Source of the DNA: an uncultured Atopobium sp.
GTDB taxonomy: Bacteria > Actinomycetota > Coriobacteriia > Coriobacteriales > Atopobiaceae
DNA length: 64,000 nucleotides
Assembly: GCA_947090525.1 (NCBI GenBank)
Contig: CAMUON010000001.1
Location: forward strand, 558,001 to 622,000
Reading direction: 5' to 3'
Shown here: one piece after another, positions 9,172 to 17,125 of the stretch
Position numbering within the stretch: position 1 is the first letter of the stretch
How the letters are laid out: each line of letters starts with the position of its first letter
Notes under the pieces: generated by a model
Seen by the model: only the letters and a program-made list of their open reading frames with translations
Database searches by the model: none
What the model was told of the DNA's origin: nothing
Position numbers and translations under genes: made by a program

Positions 9172-10025
9172 TGAATAGCTCGAATACCTCAAGCAGCTCA
9201 AATCCCTCAAGTAGCTCAAGCGCTCAAGAGCCGATCATCTTTCTCGATGACATTTCGGTCGTGTTCAAAACACGCACAGGCTCCATCTTGCGTCCTAATT
9301 TGGTGCATGCGGTAAATCACGTAAGTATCAAACTTTTTCCTGGTCAAACCATTGGTTTGGTAGGCGAATCGGGATGTGGAAAGAGCACGTGCGCAAACGT
9401 GATGTGTGGACTGCAAGTGCCCACATCTGGGCATGTATACTTTCACGGTAGAGATGTCACGCACCGAAGCGCCGAAATTCGTCGCGCTATTGGAGCGGTT
9501 GTGTCGGTCGTTTTTCAAGATCCAGCAACTGCGCTCAATCCCCGCATGATCGTGCGCGATCAATTGCTAGACCCCTTGCTTGTACATCATCGCGGAGACG
9601 AACGCGCACGTGAGGCTCGCATTCACGAGCTCATTGAACTTGTGGGACTTCCTACAAGTGCGCTTGCCGCGCTTCCGGGCCAGCTCTCAGGTGGTCAGCG
9701 CCAGCGTGTTGCTATTGCACGTGCGCTTTCGCTGCAACCCGCAGCTATTATTGCTGATGAACCTACGAGCGCGCTCGATGTGTCGGTGCGCGCACAGATT
9801 CTCAACCTTTTGAGCGACCTTAAGCGCGATCTCAATCTTGCGATGATTTTTATCAGTCACGATATCGGAACCGTGCGCTACATTTCGGATCGTATTGTCG
9901 TTATGAATCATGGGCAGATTATGGAAGAGGGATGCGCGCGCGATGTCTTTCTCCATCCGCAAGATCCCTATACAAAGACGCTTCTTGCGGCGGTTCCATC
10001 GCTGTTGCACCCGCGTTTTGATTAG
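9171..10025 (+). CDS. ABC transporter ATPase, DppF type
   Basis: The second nucleotide-binding subunit of the importer, 284 residues. Walker A GESGCGKS lies near residue 66, the signature LSGGQRQRVAIARAL near 172, and Walker B AIIADEPTSALD next to it. The switch histidine is in FISHDIGTV. Residues 1-20 are almost entirely Ser/Asn/Pro (SSNTSSSSNPSSSSS), encoded by a short degenerate repeat of AGCTCAAG-like units. This head is unlike the rest of the family and probably disordered. With the fused upstream ATPase it would form the heterodimeric motor. The gene is translationally coupled to the preceding one. Confidence 0.92.
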   Translation: MNSSNTSSSSNPSSSSSAQEPIIFLDDISVVFKTRTGSILRPNLVHAVNHVSIKLFPGQTIGLVGESGCGKSTCANVMCGLQVPTSGHVYFHGRDVTHRSAEIRRAIGAVVSVVFQDPATALNPRMIVRDQLLDPLLVHHRGDERAREARIHELIELVGLPTSALAALPGQLSGGQRQRVAIARALSLQPAAIIADEPTSALDVSVRAQILNLLSDLKRDLNLAMIFISHDIGTVRYISDRIVVMNHGQIMEEGCARDVFLHPQDPYTKTLLAAVPSLLHPRFD

Positions 10026-10074
10026 CATTCCCCTGTGTTCATGACTAAGCAAGCATTACTGTTAGGAGTTTTTC

Positions 10075-10995
10075 GTGTCTCAATTTAGCCTACGAGGCGT
10101 TGTGCCTCCTGTTGTTGTTCCCGATACACCCGATAACAAGCTCGATGTTGTGAGCTTTGAGCGCAGTATCAACCGCATGATCGATGCCGGGGTAGACGGC
10201 CTCTTTTTCCTTGGTTCTTCGGGAGAAGTGGTGTTTGCACCCAATGAACGCAGGCGCGAGATCATTCGCGAAGCCATTCGCATTGTTGCAGGTCGTGTGC
10301 CCGTTTTGGTGGGTGTTATCGATACCGAAACCTTGCGCGTGATCGAGCACATCAAGGTGGCCGAAGACTTGGGCGCTGATGCAGTTGTGGCCACAGCTCC
10401 GTTCTATGCGCTGGGCGGGCTTAAAGAAATCGAGGAACATTTTCGTCTCTTGCATGAATCTACGACACTTCCGCTATTTGCCTACGATATTCCTGTGTGC
10501 GTGCATACCAAGATTCCTTGGAAGCTTTTGCTTACGCTTGGAAAAGAGGGTGTACTTGCCGGCGTAAAGGATTCTTCTGGTGATGATATTTCGTTTAGGT
10601 ATCTTTGCCAGGCAAATGAGCGCGCGGGTCATCCTTTGCAGCTCTTTACGGGACATGAAATTGTGGTAGACGGCGCCTATTTATCGGGCGCAGACGGAAG
10701 TGTTCCGGGTCTTGCCAACGTTGATCCTACATCTTACGTGATGATGTGGAAGGCAGCGTGTGCAGGCGATTGGAGCCGCGTAAAAGCGCTCCAGGATAAA
10801 CTCAACGATCTTAGCCACATCTTTGACGTGACGCAAGGGGTGTCTGGCTACGGTGCAGGCGTTGGTGCATTTAAGTGCGCACTTAATCTTATGGGTGTAT
10901 TTGACTCGCCTCAGATGCTTCCGCCCGTGCACGCGCTTGAAGGGGAAAATGTGGAAGCAATACGAACGATTCTTGTTGAGTGTGGACTTCTGTAG
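10075..10995 (+). CDS. nanA: DapA/NanA-family aldolase, probable N-acetylneuraminate lyase
   Basis: A TIM-barrel class I aldolase of the dihydrodipicolinate synthase/N-acetylneuraminate lyase family, 306 residues. The carboxylate-binding motif FLGSSGEV is near residue 45. The catalytic tyrosine lies in LFAYDIP and the Schiff-base lysine in GVLAGVKDSSGD, near residue 167. It starts at a GTG with AGGAG upstream. The family also includes KDG and hydroxyproline-pathway aldolases. Here the assignment as sialate lyase (Neu5Ac to ManNAc plus pyruvate) rests on the adjacent ROK kinase and NanE and on the transporter upstream. A DapA role is less likely in this setting but cannot be excluded by motif reading alone. 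Confidence 0.8.
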   Translation: MSQFSLRGVVPPVVVPDTPDNKLDVVSFERSINRMIDAGVDGLFFLGSSGEVVFAPNERRREIIREAIRIVAGRVPVLVGVIDTETLRVIEHIKVAEDLGADAVVATAPFYALGGLKEIEEHFRLLHESTTLPLFAYDIPVCVHTKIPWKLLLTLGKEGVLAGVKDSSGDDISFRYLCQANERAGHPLQLFTGHEIVVDGAYLSGADGSVPGLANVDPTSYVMMWKAACAGDWSRVKALQDKLNDLSHIFDVTQGVSGYGAGVGAFKCALNLMGVFDSPQMLPPVHALEGENVEAIRTILVECGLL

Positions 10996-11085
10996 AACAA
11001 GTCATTGAGCTGGGTGCTCATAGCTCCCATAGCTGTTTGCGCTCGGATATGTAAGCTGTATTGCACGTAAACGAAAGGTCTTATT

Positions 11086-12045
11086 ATGAGTAGTGAAAAA
11101 CGCATCGTCGTTCTCGATATTGGCGGAACAAAAATTGCTTCTGCGCTCGTAGTTCTTTCTGACGCCACCCTTCCCTGCATCAAAGCTTACGGAAAAATCC
11201 CAACCGAAGCTACACGCGGCGGTGAATTTGTGCTGTCTCGCGCGATCGATTCGGTGCAGCGTGTCTTTAATGAATGCGAGGGGTGCATCGACGGCATAGG
11301 CGTTTCGTCGGCGGGTGTTATCGACCCCTTTACCGGTGATGTAACCTACGCTAATGACCTGATGCCTGGTTGGGGAGGGACGCACCTCGGTTCTGCGCTC
11401 GAAGAAGAATTTGGCGTGAGAGTATCGGTCTTAAACGATGTACACGCGCATGCGTTGGGTGAAGCCCGCTGGGGTGCAGGTAGAGGCAAGGATTCTTGTT
11501 TGGTTGTTGCGATTGGTACCGGTATCGGTGGTGCATTTGTAGACAATGGTCGCATCCTTTTGGGTGAGCATCACGAAGCAGGTCATGTGGGGCACCTTGC
11601 GTGCTATCACGCTCATGGTATTCCTTGCTCTTGTGGCGCGAGTTCTCATCTTGAACCCATCGCAGCGGGTCCTGGCATTATTGAGGGGTATCTTGAGCAC
11701 GGTGGCTCGAAATCTACGCACGATGGTTCAATTCTTGATGGTGCATACATTGATAAGCTTGCGCGTCAAGGAGATCCTGCAGCCATTTTTGCCGAAGAGC
11801 GAAGCGGAAGTGCGATAGGAGAAGTTTTGGCGTCTGTGGCAAACATGCTCGATCCTACTTGCATCATCTTGAGTGGTTCTGTTGCACAATGTGGTCCTGC
11901 TTGGCACAAGGCTATGGATATTGGCTGGAACGAAACGGTTATGCCGCCTGTTGCGCAAACACCTCGTATACTGGGTGAGCTTGCAGACGATGCACCCTTA
12001 ATTGGCGCTGCCGAGCATGTGGTCAGAAGCGCATACGGACGCTAA
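11086..12045 (+). CDS. nanK: ROK-family sugar kinase, probable N-acetylmannosamine kinase
   Basis: A ROK family kinase of 319 residues. The N-terminal phosphate-binding motif is LDIGGTKIASA (residues 10-20). The sugar-binding and catalytic block follows (VLNDVHAHALGEARWGAG), then GTGIGGAFVDNG. The family zinc motif CxCGxxGCxE is altered: Cys181 and Cys183 are present, but the third position is Ser187-His188 rather than Gly-Cys, with Glu190 conserved. The upstream ligand His is in GHVGH. Histidine could still bind zinc. In context it would phosphorylate ManNAc to ManNAc-6-P for NanE. Without context it could be a glucokinase or another ROK kinase. GAAAGG upstream supports the start. Confidence 0.82.
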   Translation: MSSEKRIVVLDIGGTKIASALVVLSDATLPCIKAYGKIPTEATRGGEFVLSRAIDSVQRVFNECEGCIDGIGVSSAGVIDPFTGDVTYANDLMPGWGGTHLGSALEEEFGVRVSVLNDVHAHALGEARWGAGRGKDSCLVVAIGTGIGGAFVDNGRILLGEHHEAGHVGHLACYHAHGIPCSCGASSHLEPIAAGPGIIEGYLEHGGSKSTHDGSILDGAYIDKLARQGDPAAIFAEERSGSAIGEVLASVANMLDPTCIILSGSVAQCGPAWHKAMDIGWNETVMPPVAQTPRILGELADDAPLIGAAEHVVRSAYGR

Positions 12046-12241
12046 ATGAAGCGTGCACGCACGCAGACGAAGCGCGCAGGGGCGTTTAAGTTTCTTTGGC
12101 GTAGGCGCTACAGGTACTACAACTATTGATATAGGATAATAAACACAGGTCGTGGCTCTTATGAGTCATCACAAGACAACACAAGTCGCCATGAATTGTC
12201 ATGACTTCATAACTTGTCGTATAGAAGGTGTGGGAACTAAC

Positions 12242-12970
12242 ATGTATAGCAAGGACAACGTAACTAATAGCTGCAATCACTTTTCCGCCGACGCGATTGC
12301 CAATAAAATCTCTGGGAAACTCATCGTAAGTGTGCAAGCATATCCCGGCGAGCCTATGCGCCACCCCGAAACAATGGCAGAGATTGCAGAAGCGTGTGAG
12401 CAGGGAGGAGCTGCGGCCATTCGTTGCCAAGGCCTTTCTGATATTAGTGCAATCAAGGGAAGGGTAGAAATTCCCGTCTTTGGCATTTGGAAAGAGGGAC
12501 ATGAAGGCGTCTATATCACGCCTACCGTACGGCATACGCTGGCTTGCGTGCATGCAGGCGCAGATGTAGTAGCTCTTGACGCAACTGCGCGCCCGCGTCC
12601 CGATGGTAGCTCCCTTGATGAGTGCTATCAGGCTATTCGATCTCAAACAGATGCGCTACTCATGGCTGATTGCATGACACTTGAAGACATGCTACACGCG
12701 TATGAGCTGGGATTTGATTTCATTTCAACCACCCTTTCACACAACAAAGCGGCGATCGATACCACAAAGGAAGAGGGTCCCGATTTGAGTCTTTTGCGTG
12801 CCGCACGCCTACGTCTACCAGATGCGCGTATTATTTGCGAAGGTCATGTACACATGCCAGAAGACGCTCAAGCGGCCCTAGAAGCAGGTGCATTTGCCGT
12901 GGTCGTGGGCACTGCTATTACACATCCCACCAGTTTAACCAAGTGGTTCTGTGCTGCATTAGCGAAGTAA
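12242..12970 (+). CDS. nanE: N-acetylmannosamine-6-phosphate 2-epimerase
   Basis: A TIM-barrel epimerase converting ManNAc-6-P to GlcNAc-6-P, the last sialic-acid-specific step. Recognised by the N-terminal strand GKLIVSVQAYPGEPM, then GGAAAIRCQG, VFGIWKEG, GADVVALDATARPRPDG and a C-terminal phosphate-binding stretch EAGAFAVVVGTAITHP. The open frame extends back to a GTG at 12152, which would add 30 residues. The ATG at 12242 gives 242 residues and aligns with the family start, but its ribosome site (GAAGG, about 13 bases upstream) is rather distant, so the start is not certain. It closes the nan block. NagA and NagB, needed for the next steps, are not in the window. Confidence 0.9.
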   Translation: MYSKDNVTNSCNHFSADAIANKISGKLIVSVQAYPGEPMRHPETMAEIAEACEQGGAAAIRCQGLSDISAIKGRVEIPVFGIWKEGHEGVYITPTVRHTLACVHAGADVVALDATARPRPDGSSLDECYQAIRSQTDALLMADCMTLEDMLHAYELGFDFISTTLSHNKAAIDTTKEEGPDLSLLRAARLRLPDARIICEGHVHMPEDAQAALEAGAFAVVVGTAITHPTSLTKWFCAALAK

Positions 12971-13037
12971 TGTGCGCTGGCTCCTCATTTTGTTGTAAGC
13001 TTATAGCGTAAGCTCAATACATGAGGATGGTTTTGCC

Positions 13038-14123
13038 ATGTCAGTTATGGATACACATGATTGCAATGAAGTGCACGATGCTAAGGCGACTCTTGTACCT
13101 GCACCCGCAGCAGCACCTGCAACACCCGCCGCTCCTGTGACTTCTGCAGCTCCTGTGACTGAGGCAAGCAAAGCTCAGCCGAGCACGCACGCGCCTCAAG
13201 CACCTGCAGCTTTGCTTCATGCAACGGATGTTGTGGTGATCACGGGCATGAGCGGAAGCGGTCGCACGCAGGCTATGCATGTGTTTGAGGATCTTGGCTA
13301 TTATTGCATCGACAATTTGCCGCCGCGGTTGATCTTGAGCCTTGCTGAGATGATCGCTATTCCTTCGGTTTCCGATCGACATTTGGCGGTTACATGTGAC
13401 TTGCGAAGCCAGGGTTTGTTTGATGATCTCAGCGATGCGATCAAGGATCTTCGTGCGCATGAGCTTAAGGTAAGCTTGCTCTTTCTCGATTCTTCAGACG
13501 AAGTGCTCGTTCAGCGCTATAGCGAAACGAGACGTCGTCATCCGCTTGCAGGAAGAAAAGAAAGCCTCACGCATACCATTGCTCGCGAACGCGCGCAGCT
13601 CGAGACGGTAAAAACTATGGCTGATTGCGTCATCGATACTTCTCATCTCCATCCGAGGGATTTGCGTTTGCGCATTCATCAGGAGTTTTTCGACACAAGT
13701 GTAGAGAGCATGATGGATGTCAACGTGTTTTCCTTTGGCTACAAATATGGGGCGCCGCGCGAAGCCGATCTTATGATGGACGTGCGCTTTTTGCCCAATC
13801 CGTTCTACGATAAGGCAATGCGCGCACTTACCGGCAAAGATGAAGCGGTGCGGAGCTTTGTGCTTGAGCATGCGGTGACCAAAAAATTCCTCAAAGCGTG
13901 GTTTGCGCTCCTTGATTGCGTGATGCCGGGCTATATCAAAGAAGGTAAAACCCACCTTTCCATCGCGATCGGATGCACCGGCGGCCAGCATAGAAGTGTT
14001 GCTATTGCCGAAGCGACGGCGCATTATTTGTCGCAACATTCGTACAAAACGCTTCTTTCTCATCGTGACTTGCACTTTGCGTATGCAAGAAACGCAGAGC
14101 ACATGCACGATTCCAATTCTTAA
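13038..14123 (+). CDS. rapZ: RapZ/YvcJ-family nucleotide-binding protein
   Basis: A P-loop protein of the RapZ (YvcJ) family, 361 residues. RapZ in Escherichia coli is an RNase adaptor controlling glmS; the actinobacterial homologues are linked to whiA but poorly understood. Visible are the P-loop GMSGSGRT (residues 70-77), the family phrase EDLGYYCIDNLPP, and the C-terminal blocks SFGYKYGAPREADLMMDVRF and IGCTGGQHRSVAIAE. The P-loop lysine is replaced by Arg76, as is common in actinobacterial members to my knowledge. Residues 1-62 are a low-complexity Pro/Ala/Thr extension absent from most homologues. whiA follows after 65 bases, but yvcK, normally between them, is missing. Confidence 0.92.
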   Translation: MSVMDTHDCNEVHDAKATLVPAPAAAPATPAAPVTSAAPVTEASKAQPSTHAPQAPAALLHATDVVVITGMSGSGRTQAMHVFEDLGYYCIDNLPPRLILSLAEMIAIPSVSDRHLAVTCDLRSQGLFDDLSDAIKDLRAHELKVSLLFLDSSDEVLVQRYSETRRRHPLAGRKESLTHTIARERAQLETVKTMADCVIDTSHLHPRDLRLRIHQEFFDTSVESMMDVNVFSFGYKYGAPREADLMMDVRFLPNPFYDKAMRALTGKDEAVRSFVLEHAVTKKFLKAWFALLDCVMPGYIKEGKTHLSIAIGCTGGQHRSVAIAEATAHYLSQHSYKTLLSHRDLHFAYARNAEHMHDSNS

Positions 14124-14188
14124 ATGCCTACGTCTCATGCACGTGCGCATGCCTACACGTTTGTTCACAGAAGCTCAAAAGGAGTGTT

Positions 14189-15163
14189 ATGTCGTTTACC
14201 GCATCGGTCAAAGATGAGCTCTCGCGCATTCCACACGAATGTGCTTCTTGCGATTATGCGCTTCTTGCTTCGATTGTTCGTATCTGTGGGAATCTCTCGC
14301 TCCAAGGGAAAAAAGGCGCTCACCCCGCGTGTTCGCTCGTGATTTCCACCGAAACGGGGGTGGTTGCGCGTGTGGTCATAAATCTTGCGCATGCGCTGTT
14401 TGACGTAGAGACCTACCTCACTGTTCGGCATTCCAATCTGCATAAGACGAGAAACTATGTGATTCAAATTCCCGATCAGCCCAAGCTTTATGACTGTTTG
14501 CGGCGGCTGCAGATTCTGGATGAACATTTAACGCTCTGCCCGGGTGTTCCTACGCGTCTTTTGGAGCATCCTTGTTGCGCGCGGGCACTTCTGCGCGGTG
14601 CGTTTATGGCAGGCGGCTTTATTGCCGATCCGAGGGCAGCGTTTCATTTGGAGCTTTCGCTTGCGTCTTTGACTTTTGCTCAAGAATTACAAGCGCTTGC
14701 GCAGGAATTAGGTATCGTTATGCGCATCAATACGCGGCGAGCAAGTACATCATTATACATAAAAAAATTCGACGATATTTTGCTCTTTTTGCAGGTAATT
14801 GGGGCGGAGCGCTTGCACAAAGCATTCGAAAATGTACGTCGGGTCAAAGATCTCAAAAACGATGTCAATCGTCGAGTGAATGCAGAAATTGCGAATCAAG
14901 CACGAAGTACCGACGCTGCGCTCGATCAAATTCTTTTGATTGAACGGGTGCAAAAGAAGTACGACATCAAGCTGTTGCCACGCGCGCTTCGCCAATTCTG
15001 CGAGCTCCGAAGTGCCTATCCTGAGCTTTCGCTCGCAGCGCTCGGCGAGCGCGCATCTCCAGTTGCGTCTAAGCAGGCGATGTACCACCGTCTTCTTCGG
15101 CTGCAGGCGCTTGTGGCTGAAGACGCAGACGATACGCAAGCGCAGCGCGCAAAAGGTGTGTAA
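14189..15163 (+). CDS. whiA: WhiA-family DNA-binding regulator
   Basis: A WhiA (YvcL) homologue of 324 residues, combining a LAGLIDADG-homing-endonuclease-like N-terminal domain with a C-terminal helix-turn-helix domain. The family opening SFTASVKDELSRIPHECASC is clear, as is the RGAFMAGGFIADPRAAFHLE block near residue 135. The C-terminal HTH region contains RALRQFCELRSAYPELSLAA. In streptomycetes WhiA controls sporulation; in non-sporulating Gram-positives it affects cell division and the chromosome. AAAAGGAG lies 6 bases upstream of the ATG. It is probably co-transcribed with rapZ. Confidence 0.95.
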   Translation: MSFTASVKDELSRIPHECASCDYALLASIVRICGNLSLQGKKGAHPACSLVISTETGVVARVVINLAHALFDVETYLTVRHSNLHKTRNYVIQIPDQPKLYDCLRRLQILDEHLTLCPGVPTRLLEHPCCARALLRGAFMAGGFIADPRAAFHLELSLASLTFAQELQALAQELGIVMRINTRRASTSLYIKKFDDILLFLQVIGAERLHKAFENVRRVKDLKNDVNRRVNAEIANQARSTDAALDQILLIERVQKKYDIKLLPRALRQFCELRSAYPELSLAALGERASPVASKQAMYHRLLRLQALVAEDADDTQAQRAKGV

Positions 15164-15217
15164 GAAACAGGTATACGAAGCGCCACACAAGCGAAAGATC
15201 CACCGGTACAACGCTAA

Positions 15218-15243
15218 TAAAAAAACCACCAAAAAGGTGGTTT
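15218..15243 (-). terminator. Intrinsic terminator of the tRNA transcription unit
   Basis: Reading the minus strand, an 8-bp perfect stem (AAACCACC / GGTGGTTT) with a 5-nt T loop is followed by a run of T residues. It sits 10 bases beyond the 3' end of tRNA-Glu. On the plus strand the same stem lacks a T-run, so it serves the tRNA genes rather than whiA. Confidence 0.85.
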
Positions 15244-15252
15244 GAAATCAAA

Positions 15253-15329
15253 TGGTAGCCCGTACCAGATTCGAACTGGTGATCTCCGCCTTGAGAGGGC
15301 GGCGTCCTAAACCGCTAGACGAACGGGCC
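15253..15329 (-). tRNA. tRNA-Glu (anticodon CUC)
   Basis: A 77-base cloverleaf on the minus strand. The acceptor stem GGCCCGT pairs with ACGGGCT, using a G-U pair at position 1-72. The anticodon stem CCGCC/GGCGG encloses the loop CTCTCAA, giving anticodon CUC (codon GAG). The T loop TTCGAAT is intact and CCA is encoded at the 3' end. It is 20 bases downstream of tRNA-Gln in the same orientation. Confidence 0.96.
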
Positions 15330-15349
15330 ATAGACAAGAGTTAGACAAA

Positions 15350-15423
15350 TGGCTGGGACGGAGAGAATCGAACTCCCACTGAAGGTACCAGAAACCTTTG
15401 TCCTACCGTTAGACGACGTCCCA
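15350..15423 (-). tRNA. tRNA-Gln (anticodon CUG)
   Basis: A 74-base cloverleaf on the minus strand. The acceptor stem TGGGACG pairs with CGTCCCA, the discriminator is G, and CCA is encoded. The anticodon stem AAGGT/ACCTT encloses loop TTCTGGT, giving anticodon CUG (codon CAG). The T loop TTCGATT is intact. It is the first tRNA in a two-tRNA unit that lies downstream of sdaA and gltX. Confidence 0.95.
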
Positions 15424-15458
15424 AAGGTGATGTCCTTTAGCGTCACGCGCGAAGAATA

Positions 15459-15487
15459 ACTATACGCAAAGTTCCAACATATTGCAA
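15459..15487 (-). promoter_or_regulatory. Predicted promoter of the tRNA-Gln/tRNA-Glu unit
   Basis: On the minus strand a -35 box TTGCAA is followed, after exactly 17 bases, by a -10 box TATAGT. The -10 box ends about 35 bases upstream of the tRNA-Gln 5' end. It allows the tRNAs to be transcribed independently of sdaA, whose stop codon lies 30 bases upstream of the -35 box. Confidence 0.65.
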
Positions 15488-15517
15488 GCGAGAATCATGC
15501 TTTGGCGGGTCTTCATC

Positions 15518-17107
15518 TTAATCGCACAAGTTGCATCCCCCGCAAACAGACACGGCCGTTTTCGCAGAAGGTGCCGCCGCAAGGCCGCCAAGTGCGGTTT
15601 CTCGTAAGGTTTGCGGCAAAGCTTCGCCTACCTGTTTCATTGCCTGCGTGACCTCATCAAAGGGCAAAGGATCGATAACACCCGAAAGCGCAAGCTGACA
15701 AGCGCTGATGGCGTTGGCAACGCCTATTGCGTTTCTGTCCTGGCAGGGGTACTCAACAAGTCCGCGCACCGGATCGCACACAAGGCCCAAGAGGTTCGCG
15801 ATGGCTGTACTTGCAGCAGCAAGTGAGACAGCAGGGCTTGCTCCCATAAGCTCGCACAAAGCCGATGCAGCCATAGCTGCAGCTGAGCCCACTTCTGCCT
15901 GACATCCTCCTTCAGCGCCTGCTACAGAGGCGTTGTGCGCAAGGAGTGCGCCTATGGCACATGAATTCCAGAGCGCTTTTGTGATTTCTTCGTCGCTGGC
16001 ATCGATAGCTTCTGCAAGTCCGAGCAAAGCACCTGGTACAATGCCTGCAGATCCCGCGGTAGGAGCAGCTACAATCACACCCATTGTGGCGGAACGCTCG
16101 AGTACAGCCATCGCATACGCGACAGATTTGGTAAGCGTCTCGCCCATAAGTGCGTGAGTGAGCCGCTCAGGCGCTGTGGCTACGAGCTTTGCTTGTCCGC
16201 CCAAGAGTCCGCCGAGTGACTTCCTTGGATGAAGGATGGGATCTGTCACCTCTTCTCGCATGACTTCAAGGACGTGAAGCATCTGCTCGTCAACGTTTTT
16301 TGTTGCGCCAAATGCGAGCTCGCGTGCGCGCATGACTTCACCTATAGACATATGATGCGTAGTACATAGGCGAAGCAGCTGCTCACCCGTATCAAAGCCA
16401 TAGATCATTTCGGTTTCGGGATTAACACCGCAAGCACCGGGGATGTTGACCGTATTTACGAGGTAGACGTGGTCGATTTTTTTGAGTGTCGAGAGAAGTT
16501 CTCCCGGCAAGGCGTCATCGACTTCAAACACGGTGTAGGCTTTGCCTCCACGCTTGGAGCGAAAAGTACGCATTGTTGCAATATTTATGCTATGTAGGCT
16601 CAAGATGTTCGTAAGCGCCGCCAAAACACCAGGCGTATCCTGGTGCGCAACAAAAAGGGTGGGGTAGTCACCAGAAATTTCTACATCTATATTGTCTATC
16701 GAGCTGATGCGCATGCGGCCGCCGCCCAGCGACTCACCTGTGACGGACATGGTCTGCCCATCGAGCCCTTCCATACAGATGCACACGGTATTGGGATGCT
16801 TTCCAGCGCCATTATCTTGCGGCGAAAATTCAAAGCGAAGGCCTTGCTTCTTTGCAAGTTCAAACGAATGACGCACACGAATATCATCTGGAGCAAGGCC
16901 CAAAATTCCTGCTACAAGAGCTTTGTCGGACCCGTGACCTTTATATGTGTGGGCAAAAGAGTTGTAGAGTTTAAATTCTACGTGCACAAGGGGCTTTGGC
17001 CCTAAAAGACGCGCTACCAAAGCAATGCGCAAGGCACCAGCAGTGTGAGACGAGGAAGGACCCACCATAATGGGGCCCAAGATTTCAAAGGCGGACGTAT
17101 TCATCAT
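15518..17107 (-). CDS. sdaA: L-serine ammonia-lyase, iron-sulfur type, single chain
   Basis: L-serine dehydratase converts L-serine to pyruvate and ammonia with an oxygen-sensitive [4Fe-4S] cluster. This 529-residue protein has both domains in one chain. The beta domain comes first (FEILGPIMVGPSSSHTAGAL). It is followed by an ACT-like segment (LFVAHQDTPGVLAALTNILS, about residues 150-215). The alpha domain carries APTAGSAGIVPGALLG and NASVAGAEGGCQAEVG. Cysteines in VCDPVRGLVEYPCQ supply cluster ligands, and the tail CGGCNLCD is the C-terminal type that folds back into the active site in this family. RBS GAGG precedes ATG 17107. It follows gltX after 18 bases. It fits an amino-acid-fermenting anaerobe. 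Confidence 0.96.
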   Translation of the reverse strand: MMNTSAFEILGPIMVGPSSSHTAGALRIALVARLLGPKPLVHVEFKLYNSFAHTYKGHGSDKALVAGILGLAPDDIRVRHSFELAKKQGLRFEFSPQDNGAGKHPNTVCICMEGLDGQTMSVTGESLGGGRMRISSIDNIDVEISGDYPTLFVAHQDTPGVLAALTNILSLHSINIATMRTFRSKRGGKAYTVFEVDDALPGELLSTLKKIDHVYLVNTVNIPGACGVNPETEMIYGFDTGEQLLRLCTTHHMSIGEVMRARELAFGATKNVDEQMLHVLEVMREEVTDPILHPRKSLGGLLGGQAKLVATAPERLTHALMGETLTKSVAYAMAVLERSATMGVIVAAPTAGSAGIVPGALLGLAEAIDASDEEITKALWNSCAIGALLAHNASVAGAEGGCQAEVGSAAAMAASALCELMGASPAVSLAAASTAIANLLGLVCDPVRGLVEYPCQDRNAIGVANAISACQLALSGVIDPLPFDEVTQAMKQVGEALPQTLRETALGGLAAAPSAKTAVSVCGGCNLCD

Positions 17108-17125
17108 GGCGTTACCTCTTTGTGC

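Noticed and set aside
10075..10995. Assignment as dihydrodipicolinate synthase (dapA)
   Set aside because: The family is shared, but the adjacent ROK kinase, NanE and transporter favour sialate lyase; no lysine-pathway gene is nearby.
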